DNA of 64,000 nt from an uncultured Prevotella sp. (GTDB taxonomy: Bacteria > Bacteroidota > Bacteroidia > Bacteroidales > Bacteroidaceae). How positions within the stretch are numbered: the first letter of the stretch is position 1; each line of letters begins with the position of its first letter. Positions 41,695 to 50,973 of the stretch are shown in pieces. The stretch spans positions 34,236 to 98,235 of the forward strand of contig CABVDL010000001.1 in the NCBI GenBank assembly GCA_902497035.1, given 5' to 3'. Below the pieces are notes generated by a model, which searched no databases, was not told the origin of the DNA, and was given only the letters and a program-made list of their open reading frames with translations. The position numbers and the translations under genes were made by a program.

Positions 41695-42093
41695 ATGATC
41701 TATCTATTGATTGCCCTTCTCTTTCTGGGTCTGTTCAGTGCCGCCTTGGGCTTGCTCTCCCATCGCCGTGGTGAGAGCGACGAGATAGTCGTTGCGCCGG
41801 GCGACTGCGCCTCGTGCGGCGGCAGCAATGCCTTGTGTGAGCAGGAGTGCACCATGCAGGCGGCCGTCAAGCCCGTTGTCTATTACGACGATGAGGAGCT
41901 CGATGCCTACCGTGGCCGTCCGTCAGACAGCTTTACCGACGAGGAGACCCAGCAGTTTGCCGACGTGCTTGAGACACTGCGTCCTGACGAGGTTAGGCCG
42001 TGGGGTAGGAGCCTCATCCTGCGAGGCATCAACATGCCCGACGGCATAAAGGATGAGTTTGTCATGATGTCGGAAAGTGGCCGCGGCGACTGA
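41695..42093 (+). CDS. Small membrane-anchored Cys-rich protein, unknown function
   Basis: A 132-residue protein with one N-terminal hydrophobic helix (MIYLLIALLFLGLFSAALGLL) and then a Cys cluster, DCASCGGSNALCEQEC, which could bind a metal or form disulfides. The rest is acidic and ends in WGRSLILRGINMPDGIKDEFVMM. An alternative GTG at 41689, right after the aroA stop, adds two residues; I prefer ATG 41695. Placement between aroA and the PorW-like gene (35 bp downstream) suggests co-expression. I do not recognise a functional family. Confidence 0.65.
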   Translation: MIYLLIALLFLGLFSAALGLLSHRRGESDEIVVAPGDCASCGGSNALCEQECTMQAAVKPVVYYDDEELDAYRGRPSDSFTDEETQQFADVLETLRPDEVRPWGRSLILRGINMPDGIKDEFVMMSESGRGD

Positions 42094-42128
42094 CGGCCGC
42101 GTCCGCGGCCTCTCTTCCAGCATAAATA

Positions 42129-45100
42129 ATGGCAGTAACAGGCAATAAACCTGCCCTTTGCGCAGTTATATTAACGTTGAGTAGAAAAGCAAGAAGTCTC
42201 ATAAGCATATTGCTTGCAGCAGTGTCGGCAGCGGCATTGACCGCAGGCTGCTCCACCGCGAAGAACAATGCGCGCACGCGGTGGTGGGAGGCCTTTAATG
42301 CCCGTTACAACACTTATTATAACGGCAAGCTGGCCTATATCGACGGCTCCCTTGAGAAAGAAACGGGCAACAAGGACAACTATACGGAGCTGCTTCCCCT
42401 CTATACCGTCGGCAATAAAGAAAGCAGACAGCTCGGCAAAAGCAATTTCGACCGGGCCATCCTGAAAGCGCAGAAAGCCATCAGGCAGCACAGCATCAAG
42501 CGCAGGCCCGAATGGAACAAGAGCCGCCGCAAGACCCCGCGCGACATAGAATGGCTCAGCCGCCGTGAGTACAATCCTTTCCTATGGAAAGTCTGGATGC
42601 TCATGGGACGCTCGCAGTTCCACGAGGGCGACTTCGATGCCGCGTCGTCCACGTTTGCCTACATGAGCCGTCTCTATGCCACGCAGCCGTCGATTTATGC
42701 CAGGGCGAGGGCGTGGCTTGCCAAAAGCTATATTGAGAACGGTTTCCTCTATGATGCCGAGGACGTGATACGCGACATGCGCCGTGACTCCATACCATGG
42801 CGGGCGCAGAAGGAATGGGACTATACCTTGGCTGACTATTACATTCACAGCGGCGACTACGCCAGTGCCATTCCCTACCTGCGCAAGGTCATCCGCCACG
42901 AGATGCGCCGCAAGCAGAAAGCCCGCGAGTGGTTCCTCATGGGACAGTTGTGCAAGGCACTGGGCCGCAACGGTGAGGCCTATCAGGCCTTCCGGCATAC
43001 GGTGCGCCTCAATCCGCCTTATGAGTTGGAGTTTAACGCACGCATCGCTCAGACAGAGGTGCTGGCGCAGGGGCAGTCGCGCAAGATGATAGGAAGGTTG
43101 AGGCGTATGGCCCGCTCCGACAACAATAAGGATTATCTCGACCAGGTGTATTATGCCATTGGCAACATCTTTCTTGCACAAAAGGATACTGCCCAAGCCA
43201 TCGCCAACTATGAGCTGGGCAACAAGAAAAGCACGCGCTCAGGCATAGAGAAGGGCGTGCTGCTGCTCAAGCTCGGCAATCTCTACTGGGACCTGGAGCG
43301 TTATGCCGACGCGCAGCGCTGCTATGCCGACGCCATCGGCATGCTCGACAAGGAACGGCCCGACTATGAGCAGCTTGCCAATCGCTCTAAGGTGCTTGAC
43401 GAGCTTGTGCCCTTCACCGAGGCTGTCCATCTGCAGGACTCCCTGCAGGAACTTACCCGTATGGATGAGGCCAGACGCAATGAGGCCATCGACCGCGTCA
43501 TTGAGGCACTGAGGCAGAAAGAGAAAGAGGAGGCACGGCTTAAGGCGGAGCAGGATGCGTCAGCAGCACAGCAGGCCGGACAGGCCGACAACGGCAATGA
43601 CAACACCGACAGGTCGAGGACGTCGCCACAGCGCACTGCCACGCAGCAGCAGTCTAAGGAATGGTATTTCTACAGTCCGATGGCCGTCGCGCAGGGCAAG
43701 CAGCAGTTCCAGCAACTGTGGGGCAAGCGCGAGAATGCCGACAACTGGCAGCGGAACAACAAGACGGTGGTGTCGGGACTCGGCCAGGACAACAACGAGA
43801 TAACCGATGAGGAACGCGAGAAGATGGCTAAGGAGCAGGCGCGCCAGGACTCCATCGACAAACAGATGGCTGATGCGGGCAACGACCCGCACAAGCGGGA
43901 GTATTACCTCAAGCAGCTGCCGTTTACGGCAGAAGCTAGGCATGCCAGCGACCTGGTCATCATGGACGGCCTCTATCACAGCGGCGTCATCTTCAAGGAC
44001 AAGCTCGACAACCTGCCGCTGAGTGAGAAAGCCTTGCGCAGGCTTGCCGACAGCTATCCGGGATATGAGCACATGGACGACGTGTTCTACCACTTGTTCT
44101 TGCTCTATTCGCGCAAGGGTGAGCCTTCCATTGCCCAGCAATACATCGACAGCCTGAAGACCAGCTGGCCGCATAGCCAGTGGACGACGCTGCTCACCGA
44201 CCCCGACTTCGTGCGCAATGCGCGTGAGGGTGTCCATATCGAGGACTCGCTCTATGCGGCCACCTACGACGCATTCAAGGCCGACCGCTACCGTGAGGTG
44301 GAGGCCAACACACAGCTTTCGGCGACGCGCTTCCCGCTTGGGGCCAACCGCGACAAGTTCATGTTTATTGGAGCATTGGCCAAGCTCAACGACGGCGACG
44401 GCAGGGGCTGCCTTGCCGACCTCGACTCGCTCGTGGCCAAATACCCCAACAGTCAGTTGGCCACGCTGGCGGGCATGATTATCAATGGTGTCAAGGCCGG
44501 CAGAACCCTACGGGGTGGAAAGTTCGACATTGGACAGGTGTGGGCGCGCCGCACCGACGAGCAGGGGCCTAACGACCGGGCAAAGGAGCAGAAACTCAGC
44601 AACGAGCGTAATGCGCCTTTCGTGTTCTTGTTGGCTTATCCGGCCGATTCGGTAAATGAGAATAAGCTGCTCTATCAGTTGGCACGCTACAATTTCACCA
44701 ATTATCTGGTGCGCGACTTCGAGATTACTCTCGAGGAGGCAGGCGGCCTGCGCCGCATGATGGTCAGTGGTTTCCGCAACTTCGACGAGGCTCTGCTCTA
44801 TGCCCGCCGGCTCATGGCGCAGCCGCAACTGCGACGGCTCGCCGGCAAGGCACGTCCCGTGCTTGTCAGCACGCAGAACCTGCCGCTGCTCGGAACAGCC
44901 TATAGCTACGACGACTATGCGAAGTTCTACAACAAGCACTTTGCCCCGCTCAAGGTATCGACGTTCTATCTGCTCACCGAGCCGGCCGAGATAGTCACCG
45001 AGCCAGAACCGTCCGGCAAGCGCTCAGACAATGATGACCTGGAGCCGGAGGACGGCGGCACAACTGTCGTCCCATCCGGCACGCCCATTGAGTCCGAGCC

Positions 45101-45668
45101 AACTGGCACGACAGTAGTTCCCACGGAGGACAAGACCACGTCCGAGCCCGCTGGCACGACAGTCGTTCCCACGGAAACCGATATCGACAATTTCCTCGAT
45201 GATACGTTCGTGGGAACTGATGAGCCAGCCACCTCCTCCCAATCTTCCAAGTCTGGGCCAGCCGGGTCTGTGGTCCCCATTAAACCCATTAAACCCATCA
45301 CCCCCATAAACCCCACCACTCCCACCACTCCCACCACTTCCACCACTCCGTTCTCCCAGTCCGGCACCACAGTCATCCTTGACGACGACGAGACTCCCGC
45401 GCCCCTGCCAGCCGCGGAACGGAAAAGGGCTGATAGCGGCAAGGCCGTCACTCCAAAGCGAAACACGACAAATAAGGCCACGACGAGTAAAACTGCGACA
45501 AACAGGACCACTGCCGCCAAGAAGAATGCTGCCACCACAAGGCAGGCCGGCAATGAAAAGAAGACGACGCCGCCTGCCAAGAAAGAAGAAACCAAGCAGC
45601 CGAAGAAAGAACTCAAGACCCAGGACTATGACCTGGAGGATGAATATTACGATTTAGACGGATTTTAA
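42129..45668 (+). CDS. porW: PorW/SprE-like TPR lipoprotein of the type IX secretion system
   Basis: An 1179-residue lipoprotein (lipobox LTAGC, Cys41). The mature start CSTAKNNARTRWW and FNARYNTYYNGKLAY match PorW of Porphyromonas and SprE of Flavobacterium, components needed for type IX secretion. Tetratricopeptide-like helices dominate residues ~130-460 and ~610-830. A Gln-rich linker (~480-520) splits them. The last ~200 residues are low complexity: three GTTVVP repeats, Pro/Thr/Ile-rich runs (PIKPIKPITPINP) and a Lys/Thr-rich stretch before an acidic end (DYDLEDEYYDLDGF). The signal peptide has an unusually long n-region; a TTG at 42174 could shorten it. porX starts two bases after the stop. 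Confidence 0.8.
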   Translation: MAVTGNKPALCAVILTLSRKARSLISILLAAVSAAALTAGCSTAKNNARTRWWEAFNARYNTYYNGKLAYIDGSLEKETGNKDNYTELLPLYTVGNKESRQLGKSNFDRAILKAQKAIRQHSIKRRPEWNKSRRKTPRDIEWLSRREYNPFLWKVWMLMGRSQFHEGDFDAASSTFAYMSRLYATQPSIYARARAWLAKSYIENGFLYDAEDVIRDMRRDSIPWRAQKEWDYTLADYYIHSGDYASAIPYLRKVIRHEMRRKQKAREWFLMGQLCKALGRNGEAYQAFRHTVRLNPPYELEFNARIAQTEVLAQGQSRKMIGRLRRMARSDNNKDYLDQVYYAIGNIFLAQKDTAQAIANYELGNKKSTRSGIEKGVLLLKLGNLYWDLERYADAQRCYADAIGMLDKERPDYEQLANRSKVLDELVPFTEAVHLQDSLQELTRMDEARRNEAIDRVIEALRQKEKEEARLKAEQDASAAQQAGQADNGNDNTDRSRTSPQRTATQQQSKEWYFYSPMAVAQGKQQFQQLWGKRENADNWQRNNKTVVSGLGQDNNEITDEEREKMAKEQARQDSIDKQMADAGNDPHKREYYLKQLPFTAEARHASDLVIMDGLYHSGVIFKDKLDNLPLSEKALRRLADSYPGYEHMDDVFYHLFLLYSRKGEPSIAQQYIDSLKTSWPHSQWTTLLTDPDFVRNAREGVHIEDSLYAATYDAFKADRYREVEANTQLSATRFPLGANRDKFMFIGALAKLNDGDGRGCLADLDSLVAKYPNSQLATLAGMIINGVKAGRTLRGGKFDIGQVWARRTDEQGPNDRAKEQKLSNERNAPFVFLLAYPADSVNENKLLYQLARYNFTNYLVRDFEITLEEAGGLRRMMVSGFRNFDEALLYARRLMAQPQLRRLAGKARPVLVSTQNLPLLGTAYSYDDYAKFYNKHFAPLKVSTFYLLTEPAEIVTEPEPSGKRSDNDDLEPEDGGTTVVPSGTPIESEPTGTTVVPTEDKTTSEPAGTTVVPTETDIDNFLDDTFVGTDEPATSSQSSKSGPAGSVVPIKPIKPITPINPTTPTTPTTSTTPFSQSGTTVILDDDETPAPLPAAERKRADSGKAVTPKRNTTNKATTSKTATNRTTAAKKNAATTRQAGNEKKTTPPAKKEETKQPKKELKTQDYDLEDEYYDLDGF

Positions 45669-45670
45669 CT

Positions 45671-47284
45671 ATGAGCAACGGATATATACTTTGGGCCGAT
45701 GATGAGATAGAACTGCTCAAGGCCCACATTATTTTTCTCAACAAGAAAGGATATGAGGTGACTGCCGTCACCAATGGCGCTGACGCCATTGAGGAATGCA
45801 GCAAGCGAACCTTTGACCTCATCATGCTTGACGAGATGATGCCTGGTCTCACGGGCCTCGAGACACTGCAGCGTGTGAAGGAAATCCAGCCGCAAACGCC
45901 CGTGGTGATGGTCACCAAGAGCGAGGAGGAGAATATCATGGATCAGGCCATCGGCTCCAAGATAGCCGACTATCTGATTAAGCCTGTCAACCCCAGTCAA
46001 ATACTGTTGACACTGAAGAAGAACATCCACCGGCAGGAAATCGTCTCCGAGGTGACGCAGAACGGCTATCAGCAGGAGTACCAGCAGCTGGCCATGCGCA
46101 TTGACGAATGTCGTGCATGGAGTGACTGGACGGAGGTGTACAGGCGACTCGTCCATTGGGAACTGGAACTCAGTGCGACCGACACGGGCATGGGCGATAT
46201 GCTCCGAATGCAGAAAGAGGAGGCCAACAATGGCTTTGCAAAATACGTGAAGAGCCACTATCTCGACTGGATGGAAGCCTACAACATCGGCTCACGGCAG
46301 GACGGCCGCTTCGGCTTCAAAGGAAAGACCGCTTCGGCAAATGATATGGACAAGCCGATGATGAGCCCCGACATTTTCAAGGAGCGCATTTTCCCACGCA
46401 TCAGCAATGGGGAAAAGGTGTTTTTAGTCGTGATAGACAACTTCCGCTGGGACCAGTGGCGCGTGCTTGCCCGGGAAATTGGCGACCAGTTCGATATTGA
46501 CGAGGATATGTACTGCTCCATCCTGCCTACAGCTACGCAGTATGCGCGCAACGCCATCTTCAGCGGTCTGATGCCCGACAAGATAGCCCGGATGTTTCCC
46601 GACTTGTGGGTTGATGAGGACGATGAGGAGGGAAAGAACCTCAATGAGGCACCGCTCATCCAGACGCAGATAGACCGCTTCCGTCGCCACGACCGTTTCA
46701 GTTATAATAAGGTGAACGACTCGGTTGGGGCTGAAAGGTTGCTGCAGCAGTACAATAGTCTGAAGGACAACGATCTCAATGTGGTGGTCGTCAACTTCAT
46801 AGATATGCTCTCCCACGCCCGTACGGAGTCGAAGATGGTGAGGGAGCTGGCCAACAACGAGAGCGCTTACCGCAGTATCACGCTCAGCTGGTTTCGTCAC
46901 TCGGTCATCTTCGAGCTGTTCAAGCGTCTGGCTGACAGCGACTACACAGTCATTCTTACCACGGACCACGGCTCAATCCGCTGCGATAAACCCATCAAGA
47001 TTATTGGCGACCGCAATACGAATACCAATCTGAGGTATAAGCTCGGCAAGAACCTCAACTATAATTCTAAGGAGGTTTTCACTATCAGCAGCCCGGGAAA
47101 GGCCTTTCTGCCATCGCCCAATGTCAGTACGACGTATGTGTTTGCTACGGGAAACAGCTTCTTTGCCTATCCCAACAACTACAATTACTACGTCTCTTAT
47201 TTCAAGGATACATTCCAGCATGGAGGCATCTCAATGGAGGAGATGATGGTGCCGCTCATCACCATGAAGCCGCGGCGCCGCTGA
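45671..47284 (+). CDS. porX: PorX: response regulator with PglZ domain
   Basis: A 537-residue cytoplasmic protein. Residues ~1-120 are a receiver domain: WADDEIE acidic pair, phospho-acceptor Asp54 in IMLDEMMPG, and YLIKPVNP with the conserved Lys. A helical linker follows, and residues ~200-530 form a PglZ domain of the alkaline-phosphatase superfamily (VFLVVIDNFRWDQW, CSILPTATQYARNAIFSG, ILTTDHGSIRC). PorX controls type IX secretion genes in Porphyromonas and its PglZ domain is a zinc phosphodiesterase. Linkage to the PorW-like gene (2-bp gap) joins regulator and machinery. The usual partner kinase PorY is not in the window. Confidence 0.92.
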   Translation: MSNGYILWADDEIELLKAHIIFLNKKGYEVTAVTNGADAIEECSKRTFDLIMLDEMMPGLTGLETLQRVKEIQPQTPVVMVTKSEEENIMDQAIGSKIADYLIKPVNPSQILLTLKKNIHRQEIVSEVTQNGYQQEYQQLAMRIDECRAWSDWTEVYRRLVHWELELSATDTGMGDMLRMQKEEANNGFAKYVKSHYLDWMEAYNIGSRQDGRFGFKGKTASANDMDKPMMSPDIFKERIFPRISNGEKVFLVVIDNFRWDQWRVLAREIGDQFDIDEDMYCSILPTATQYARNAIFSGLMPDKIARMFPDLWVDEDDEEGKNLNEAPLIQTQIDRFRRHDRFSYNKVNDSVGAERLLQQYNSLKDNDLNVVVVNFIDMLSHARTESKMVRELANNESAYRSITLSWFRHSVIFELFKRLADSDYTVILTTDHGSIRCDKPIKIIGDRNTNTNLRYKLGKNLNYNSKEVFTISSPGKAFLPSPNVSTTYVFATGNSFFAYPNNYNYYVSYFKDTFQHGGISMEEMMVPLITMKPRRR

Positions 47285-47830
47285 TAGGTCCCGTGTCACC
47301 TGAGATTGACCGCCACGCAGCATCCGTCGTTAGGAACATGCCGCGGTTTACGCCAGGACGGCAAGACGGGCATTCTGTCTGCGTGAGGATCTATGCCCAC
47401 ATCAATTACAAGCCTTGAGGTCTGACAAGCCCCAGGGCTTTTTTCTTTTTGTCGGTTTTCTTCCCTTTCTCTTCGCTTTTTTGTTTGCCATCCGTTGCGT
47501 CGGCATGCACTTTGCACACTTGTGGCTTGACTTACATCAACTGGTGATATGATAGAAAAAACTTTACAATCAATTTGCTTAGCAATCGTCATGCCATGCA
47601 TGAGGCATTGATGTGTGTCAATTACTAAAGTATGGTTGGTTGTCAATAAGATAGCATTTAATCCAGGAAAGCGAGACTATCTGATTATACTGCTTTACAG
47701 ATTGTCACAATTACGCCCTGTTTTTATCAACTTTCAATCTGTAAGCAACATTTAATTTATAATTCGATTTGAGGCGAAAATTAATTATAAAATAAAGTTA
47801 AGGAAAGTGCTAACATTCATATTAATTGAA
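47285..47830. other. Intergenic stretch after porX
   Basis: About 545 bp with no credible gene. It holds the terminator at 47427-47446 and an imperfect inverted repeat, TTACAGATTG (47695-47704) with CAATCTGTAA (47735-47744), upstream of the 47893 promoter. The right half is AT-rich. No RNA family recognised. Confidence 0.55.
47427..47446 (+). terminator. Intrinsic terminator after porX
   Basis: AAGCC (47427-47431), loop CCAG, GGCTT (47436-47440) and then a T-rich run. It lies about 140 bp after the porX stop. Confidence 0.55.
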
Positions 47831-47838
47831 TAACTTTG
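47831..47838 (+). promoter_or_regulatory. -7 promoter box of the YwqK-like gene
   Basis: TAACTTTG, perfect TAnnTTTG, followed by CATC; leader of about 50 nt to the ATG at 47893. Confidence 0.6.
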
Positions 47839-47892
47839 CATCAGAAATAAAAACAAAAGAACATAAAAACAACCTGAAAGGAGTATAGCTTT

Positions 47893-48405
47893 ATGAAGAA
47901 GGTTTTCTTACTGTCAGCCATGTTGCTGATGACAGTTGTGTCGTTTGGCCGTAATCGTGTTAGCGAGAAGGCTGTTGTGGTGGCAGACACCATTTACTAT
48001 GCCGCTGACCAGCTCTGCGTCAACAATGCCAGTCAGGCCAGTTACTACCGTCTGCTCAAGAAACAAGGTACTGGCTTAAACAAGGAGGACGTTTTCCAAG
48101 ACTTCTATATGGACGGCACGCTGAAAGCTGAGGGCGGTTACAACTTCATCGACCTCAACAACGACAAGAACACCGTGCTTAACGGCGAGGTGACGACCTA
48201 CTATGTCAACGGCAAGGAAAAGCTTCACGGAAAGTACGTCAATGGCCAGCGGAACGGCTTTTTCACCCTGCAGATGCGCGACGGCGGCGTGGCTGTCGTT
48301 GACTACAGAAACGGAAAGTCTGTTTATGACTACTTCATGGTGACCCGTCCCAACGGCACGCAGGAGAAGCGTCCGCTGTCTGAGATTAAGACTCTGTTGC
48401 AATAA
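47893..48405 (+). CDS. Secreted YwqK/MORN-like repeat protein, unknown function
   Basis: A 170-residue exported protein (signal peptide VFLLSAMLLMTVVSFG). The mature part has short beta-hairpin repeats of the MORN/YwqK type: FYMDGTLKAEGGY, VLNGEVTTYYVNGKEKLHGKY and VNGQRNGFFTLQMRDGG. Such repeats are often annotated as YwqK antitoxin, a name with little support for exported proteins. It has its own promoter and a strong terminator 100 bp downstream, so it is a single-gene unit. No enzymatic motif is seen. Confidence 0.7.
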   Translation: MKKVFLLSAMLLMTVVSFGRNRVSEKAVVVADTIYYAADQLCVNNASQASYYRLLKKQGTGLNKEDVFQDFYMDGTLKAEGGYNFIDLNNDKNTVLNGEVTTYYVNGKEKLHGKYVNGQRNGFFTLQMRDGGVAVVDYRNGKSVYDYFMVTRPNGTQEKRPLSEIKTLLQ

Positions 48406-48504
48406 TATCTCTCTTACAAATAAATATCCTTTGTCAGCCATTCTATTCAAATAGATTCTCTCTTGCAATTATACATTACATATATATAGAATGGTAAAAA
48501 ACCG

Positions 48505-48538
48505 AAAAGCCCGCATTCGTGAGAACGCGGGCTTTTTC
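48505..48538 (+). terminator. Intrinsic terminator after the YwqK-like gene
   Basis: AAAGCCCGC (48506-48514) pairs with GCGGGCTTT (48527-48535), followed by TT. A TTC/GAA extension closes the loop. Confidence 0.75.
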
Positions 48539-48663
48539 TGGCTTCATGCTATGAATTGTATCGGACAAAACAGTCATTAATTGTGATGTTCCAAGGGGTG
48601 TGTATGTTATACGGCTTGGGAATGTCTGCAAGAAAGTGGTTTTGTGATAGATTGAAAGATAAT

Positions 48664-48705
48664 AAAAAATGGGATAAGGCTTCCAAGGGCCATATCCCAT
48701 TTTTT
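48664..48705. terminator. Bidirectional terminator before xth
   Basis: A 13-bp perfect stem, AAAAAATGGGATA (48664-48676) with TATCCCATTTTTT (48693-48705); the A- and T-runs allow termination from both sides. It ends the minus-strand xth unit. Confidence 0.75.
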
Positions 48706-48748
48706 AATATATCTTTACGAGAGAATTCGTCTAATATTATTGTTGTCT

Positions 48749-49561
48749 TTAGAGGAGCTCATCCTTTAAGTCGAGTTCTACGGGACAGTGGTCGGAGCCG
48801 TAGATTTCGGTGTGGATGGAGGCTTCGGTGATGAGGTTTCGCAGGCGGGCTGATGTTAGGAAGTAGTCGATGCGCCATCCTGCGTTTTTCTCTCTGGCGT
48901 GGAAACGGTAGCTCCACCATGAATAGGTGACGTCGTCAGGATGGAGTGAGCGGAATGTGTCGATGAAGCCGTTGTTGAGCAGTGCCGTCATCTTGCCTCG
49001 CTCCTCATCGGTGAAACCGGCATTGAGGTGGTTGGTCTTGGGGTTCTTGATGTCTATTTCCTCGTGGGCGACGTTCATGTCGCCGCATACGATAACAGGC
49101 TTATTCTCGTCCAAACGGTGCAGATAGGCCTGAAAGTCATCTTCCCATTTCATACGATAGGGCAGACGACGGGGCTTCCCGCCTTTCACTTCAGCATCCT
49201 GCGAGTTGGGCGTATATACGCATACGAGGTAGAACTTCGGCATTTCCAATGTGACGACGCGTCCCTCATGGTCGTGTTCGTCAATGCCTATGCCATAGCT
49301 CACGCCTACCGGTTCGTGACGTGTGTAAATGCACGTACCGCTGTAGCCTTTGCGGTCGGCATAGTTCCAATACGATTGGTAGCCGTCGAATTGCAGGTCG
49401 AGTTGACCGGCCTGCATCTTTGTCTCCTGCAGACAAAAGAAGTCTGCATGGAGTTCCTTGAAGTAAGCCTCAAAGCCTTTGCTTTTCACATTGCCTTCGT
49501 CGTCGGTTTTGGGCTTGACACAGGCCCGCAGTCCGTTGACGTTCCAACTGATGAGTTTCAT
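48749..49561 (-). CDS. xth: Exodeoxyribonuclease III / AP endonuclease
   Basis: A 270-residue cytoplasmic DNA-repair enzyme of the ExoIII/APE1 family that cuts at abasic sites and removes 3'-blocked ends. Conserved motifs in order: ISWNVNGLRA, FCLQETKM (metal Glu), CGDMNVAHEEIDIKNPK (Asp/Asn), WWSYRFHAREKNAGWRIDYFL, and GSDHCPVEL with the catalytic Asp-His. Length is normal. It lies 48 bp downstream of folE on the same strand and may be the end of that run. Confidence 0.95.
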   Translation of the reverse strand: MKLISWNVNGLRACVKPKTDDEGNVKSKGFEAYFKELHADFFCLQETKMQAGQLDLQFDGYQSYWNYADRKGYSGTCIYTRHEPVGVSYGIGIDEHDHEGRVVTLEMPKFYLVCVYTPNSQDAEVKGGKPRRLPYRMKWEDDFQAYLHRLDENKPVIVCGDMNVAHEEIDIKNPKTNHLNAGFTDEERGKMTALLNNGFIDTFRSLHPDDVTYSWWSYRFHAREKNAGWRIDYFLTSARLRNLITEASIHTEIYGSDHCPVELDLKDELL

Positions 49562-49609
49562 AGCGATATGGAAAATTTGTGGATATATATAATAAGGTGT
49601 AGTGGAGTA

Positions 49610-50203
49610 TTAAATACGCTTCGACTCTCCACGCAGCAGGTTCATGAACTCCTCTCTCACCTTGGCCGACTCAAAGACGCCGCTGAATGCGCTCGTCGTG
49701 GTGATGCTGTTTTGTTTCTCTACGCCGCGCATCTGCATGCACATATGCTTGGCCTCGATGACCACCATTACACCTTGCGGCTTCAGCGTGTCGTTGATGC
49801 AGTGCATGATTTGCTCGGTCAGTCTCTCCTGAACCTGCAGACGGTGGCTGAAGATATCGACCACGCGTGCTATCTTGCTCAGACCAGTGATGTGTCCGTT
49901 GGGAATGTAGGCGACGTGGGCCTTACCGTAGAAAGGCAGCATGTGGTGCTCACACATCGAGAAGAAATCGATATCCTTGACGATGACCATTTGGTCGTAC
50001 TGCTCAGCAAATAAAGCGTCGGTGAGTACCTTGTGAGGGTCTTGACTGTAGCCTCGCGTAAGAATTTGCATGGCCTTGGCCACGCGCATGGGGGTTTTGA
50101 GCAGCCCCTCGCGCTCAGCATCCTCGCCGAGAAGTTGAAGTATGGCTTTATAGTGTTGGGCGAGTTCGTCGAGCCCCTCTCGGAATTCTGTTTCTGGATT
50201 CAT
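49610..50203 (-). CDS. folE: GTP cyclohydrolase I
   Basis: A 197-residue enzyme making 7,8-dihydroneopterin triphosphate from GTP, the first step of folate (and queuosine-type) synthesis. Zinc ligands sit in [21 protein letters not shown] and [22 protein letters not shown] and TSAFSGVF are also conserved. Length is typical. It lies 38 bp after the SPOR gene in a conserved Bacteroidetes cluster. Confidence 0.95.
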   Translation of the reverse strand: MNPETEFREGLDELAQHYKAILQLLGEDAEREGLLKTPMRVAKAMQILTRGYSQDPHKVLTDALFAEQYDQMVIVKDIDFFSMCEHHMLPFYGKAHVAYIPNGHITGLSKIARVVDIFSHRLQVQERLTEQIMHCINDTLKPQGVMVVIEAKHMCMQMRGVEKQNSITTTSAFSGVFESAKVREEFMNLLRGESKRI

Positions 50204-50241
50204 GATCGTTGTTTGATTATTGATGTATTTGGGTATGCTGT

Positions 50242-50862
50242 CTATTCAAAGACAGTTATCTTTCCCTTTACTATGGTGGCCGACTTATAGCCCATTGCCT
50301 TTATGTCTTTGAGCATGCTCGCTGCCTCGCTGTAGTTGCGGAAATTGCCAATGCGGCAAATCCATCGTGGTGAATAGAAGTGGACGTAAATGGGTTGGTT
50401 GGGGTAGCGCATCTTTATAGCCTCCCCAATCTGTTGTGCCCGTAGCTTGTCGTTGCGGGTGTTTCCTCCGGCGAAAGCCTGTACACGGTAGCCCGTCACC
50501 TTGCGGGCATTGCGCATCACTTTCTTGCGCATGTCTATGGTGGGGATGTTCATTTCATCGTCGTCATCCTCCACTTTCCTTGTCTCGGTGCGGTGCGTTT
50601 CTTTTTCCTTAAGAGGCTCGGCAGTTTGGCTTTGAGGCACTGGCTTCACCTTTTTAACCGTTTTGTCAGCCTGAACTCTCTCGTTTTGGGGAGCCTGATT
50701 TTTCTTGATGCCATTCACGAGACTGTCAATCTCCTTGCTCTGGTGGATGGTGACAGTGCCTCTGCCTTGTTGCTGTTGTTGCACATGCTGAGTGTAGCTT
50801 TGGGCCTGACTGTTCAGTACAAAGCAGAAAATGGCGGTAAGCAGAATGGCGATTTTTTTCAT
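50242..50862 (-). CDS. SPOR-domain protein, exported
   Basis: A 206-residue exported protein (signal peptide [19 protein letters not shown]). A polar linker rich in Gln, Lys and Glu spans residues ~22-125. The C-terminal ~75 residues are a SPOR peptidoglycan-binding domain: [20 protein letters not shown] and [22 protein letters not shown] domains bind denuded glycan strands at division sites. Placement between tpiA and folE is conserved in Bacteroidetes although the functions differ. Confidence 0.85.
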   Translation of the reverse strand: MKKIAILLTAIFCFVLNSQAQSYTQHVQQQQQGRGTVTIHQSKEIDSLVNGIKKNQAPQNERVQADKTVKKVKPVPQSQTAEPLKEKETHRTETRKVEDDDDEMNIPTIDMRKKVMRNARKVTGYRVQAFAGGNTRNDKLRAQQIGEAIKMRYPNQPIYVHFYSPRWICRIGNFRNYSEAASMLKDIKAMGYKSATIVKGKITVFE

Positions 50863-50930
50863 ATTCGAATGAGTTTTGTGCTATGGCATGTTGGCTCTGC
50901 CAGATAGCGTAGAAACGAAAAAGGCGCTCA

Positions 50931-50950
50931 CCAGTCCTTGGCAGGACTGG
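50931..50950 (-). terminator. Stem-loop after tpiA
   Basis: Read on the minus strand, CCAGTCC (50944-50950) pairs with GGACTGG (50931-50937), with a T-run at 50917-50921 after a short spacer. It may partly separate tpiA from the SPOR gene. Confidence 0.5.
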
Positions 50951-50973
50951 CAAACGCATGGGTTGAGGTCTGG

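Noticed and set aside
47893..48405. Toxin-antitoxin component (YwqK annotation)
   Set aside because: The protein has a clear signal peptide, stands alone with its own promoter and terminator, and no toxin partner is adjacent.
49028..50014. Plus-strand open frame opposite xth and folE (328 codons)
   Set aside because: It spans two conserved minus-strand enzymes and the gap between them; shadow frame.
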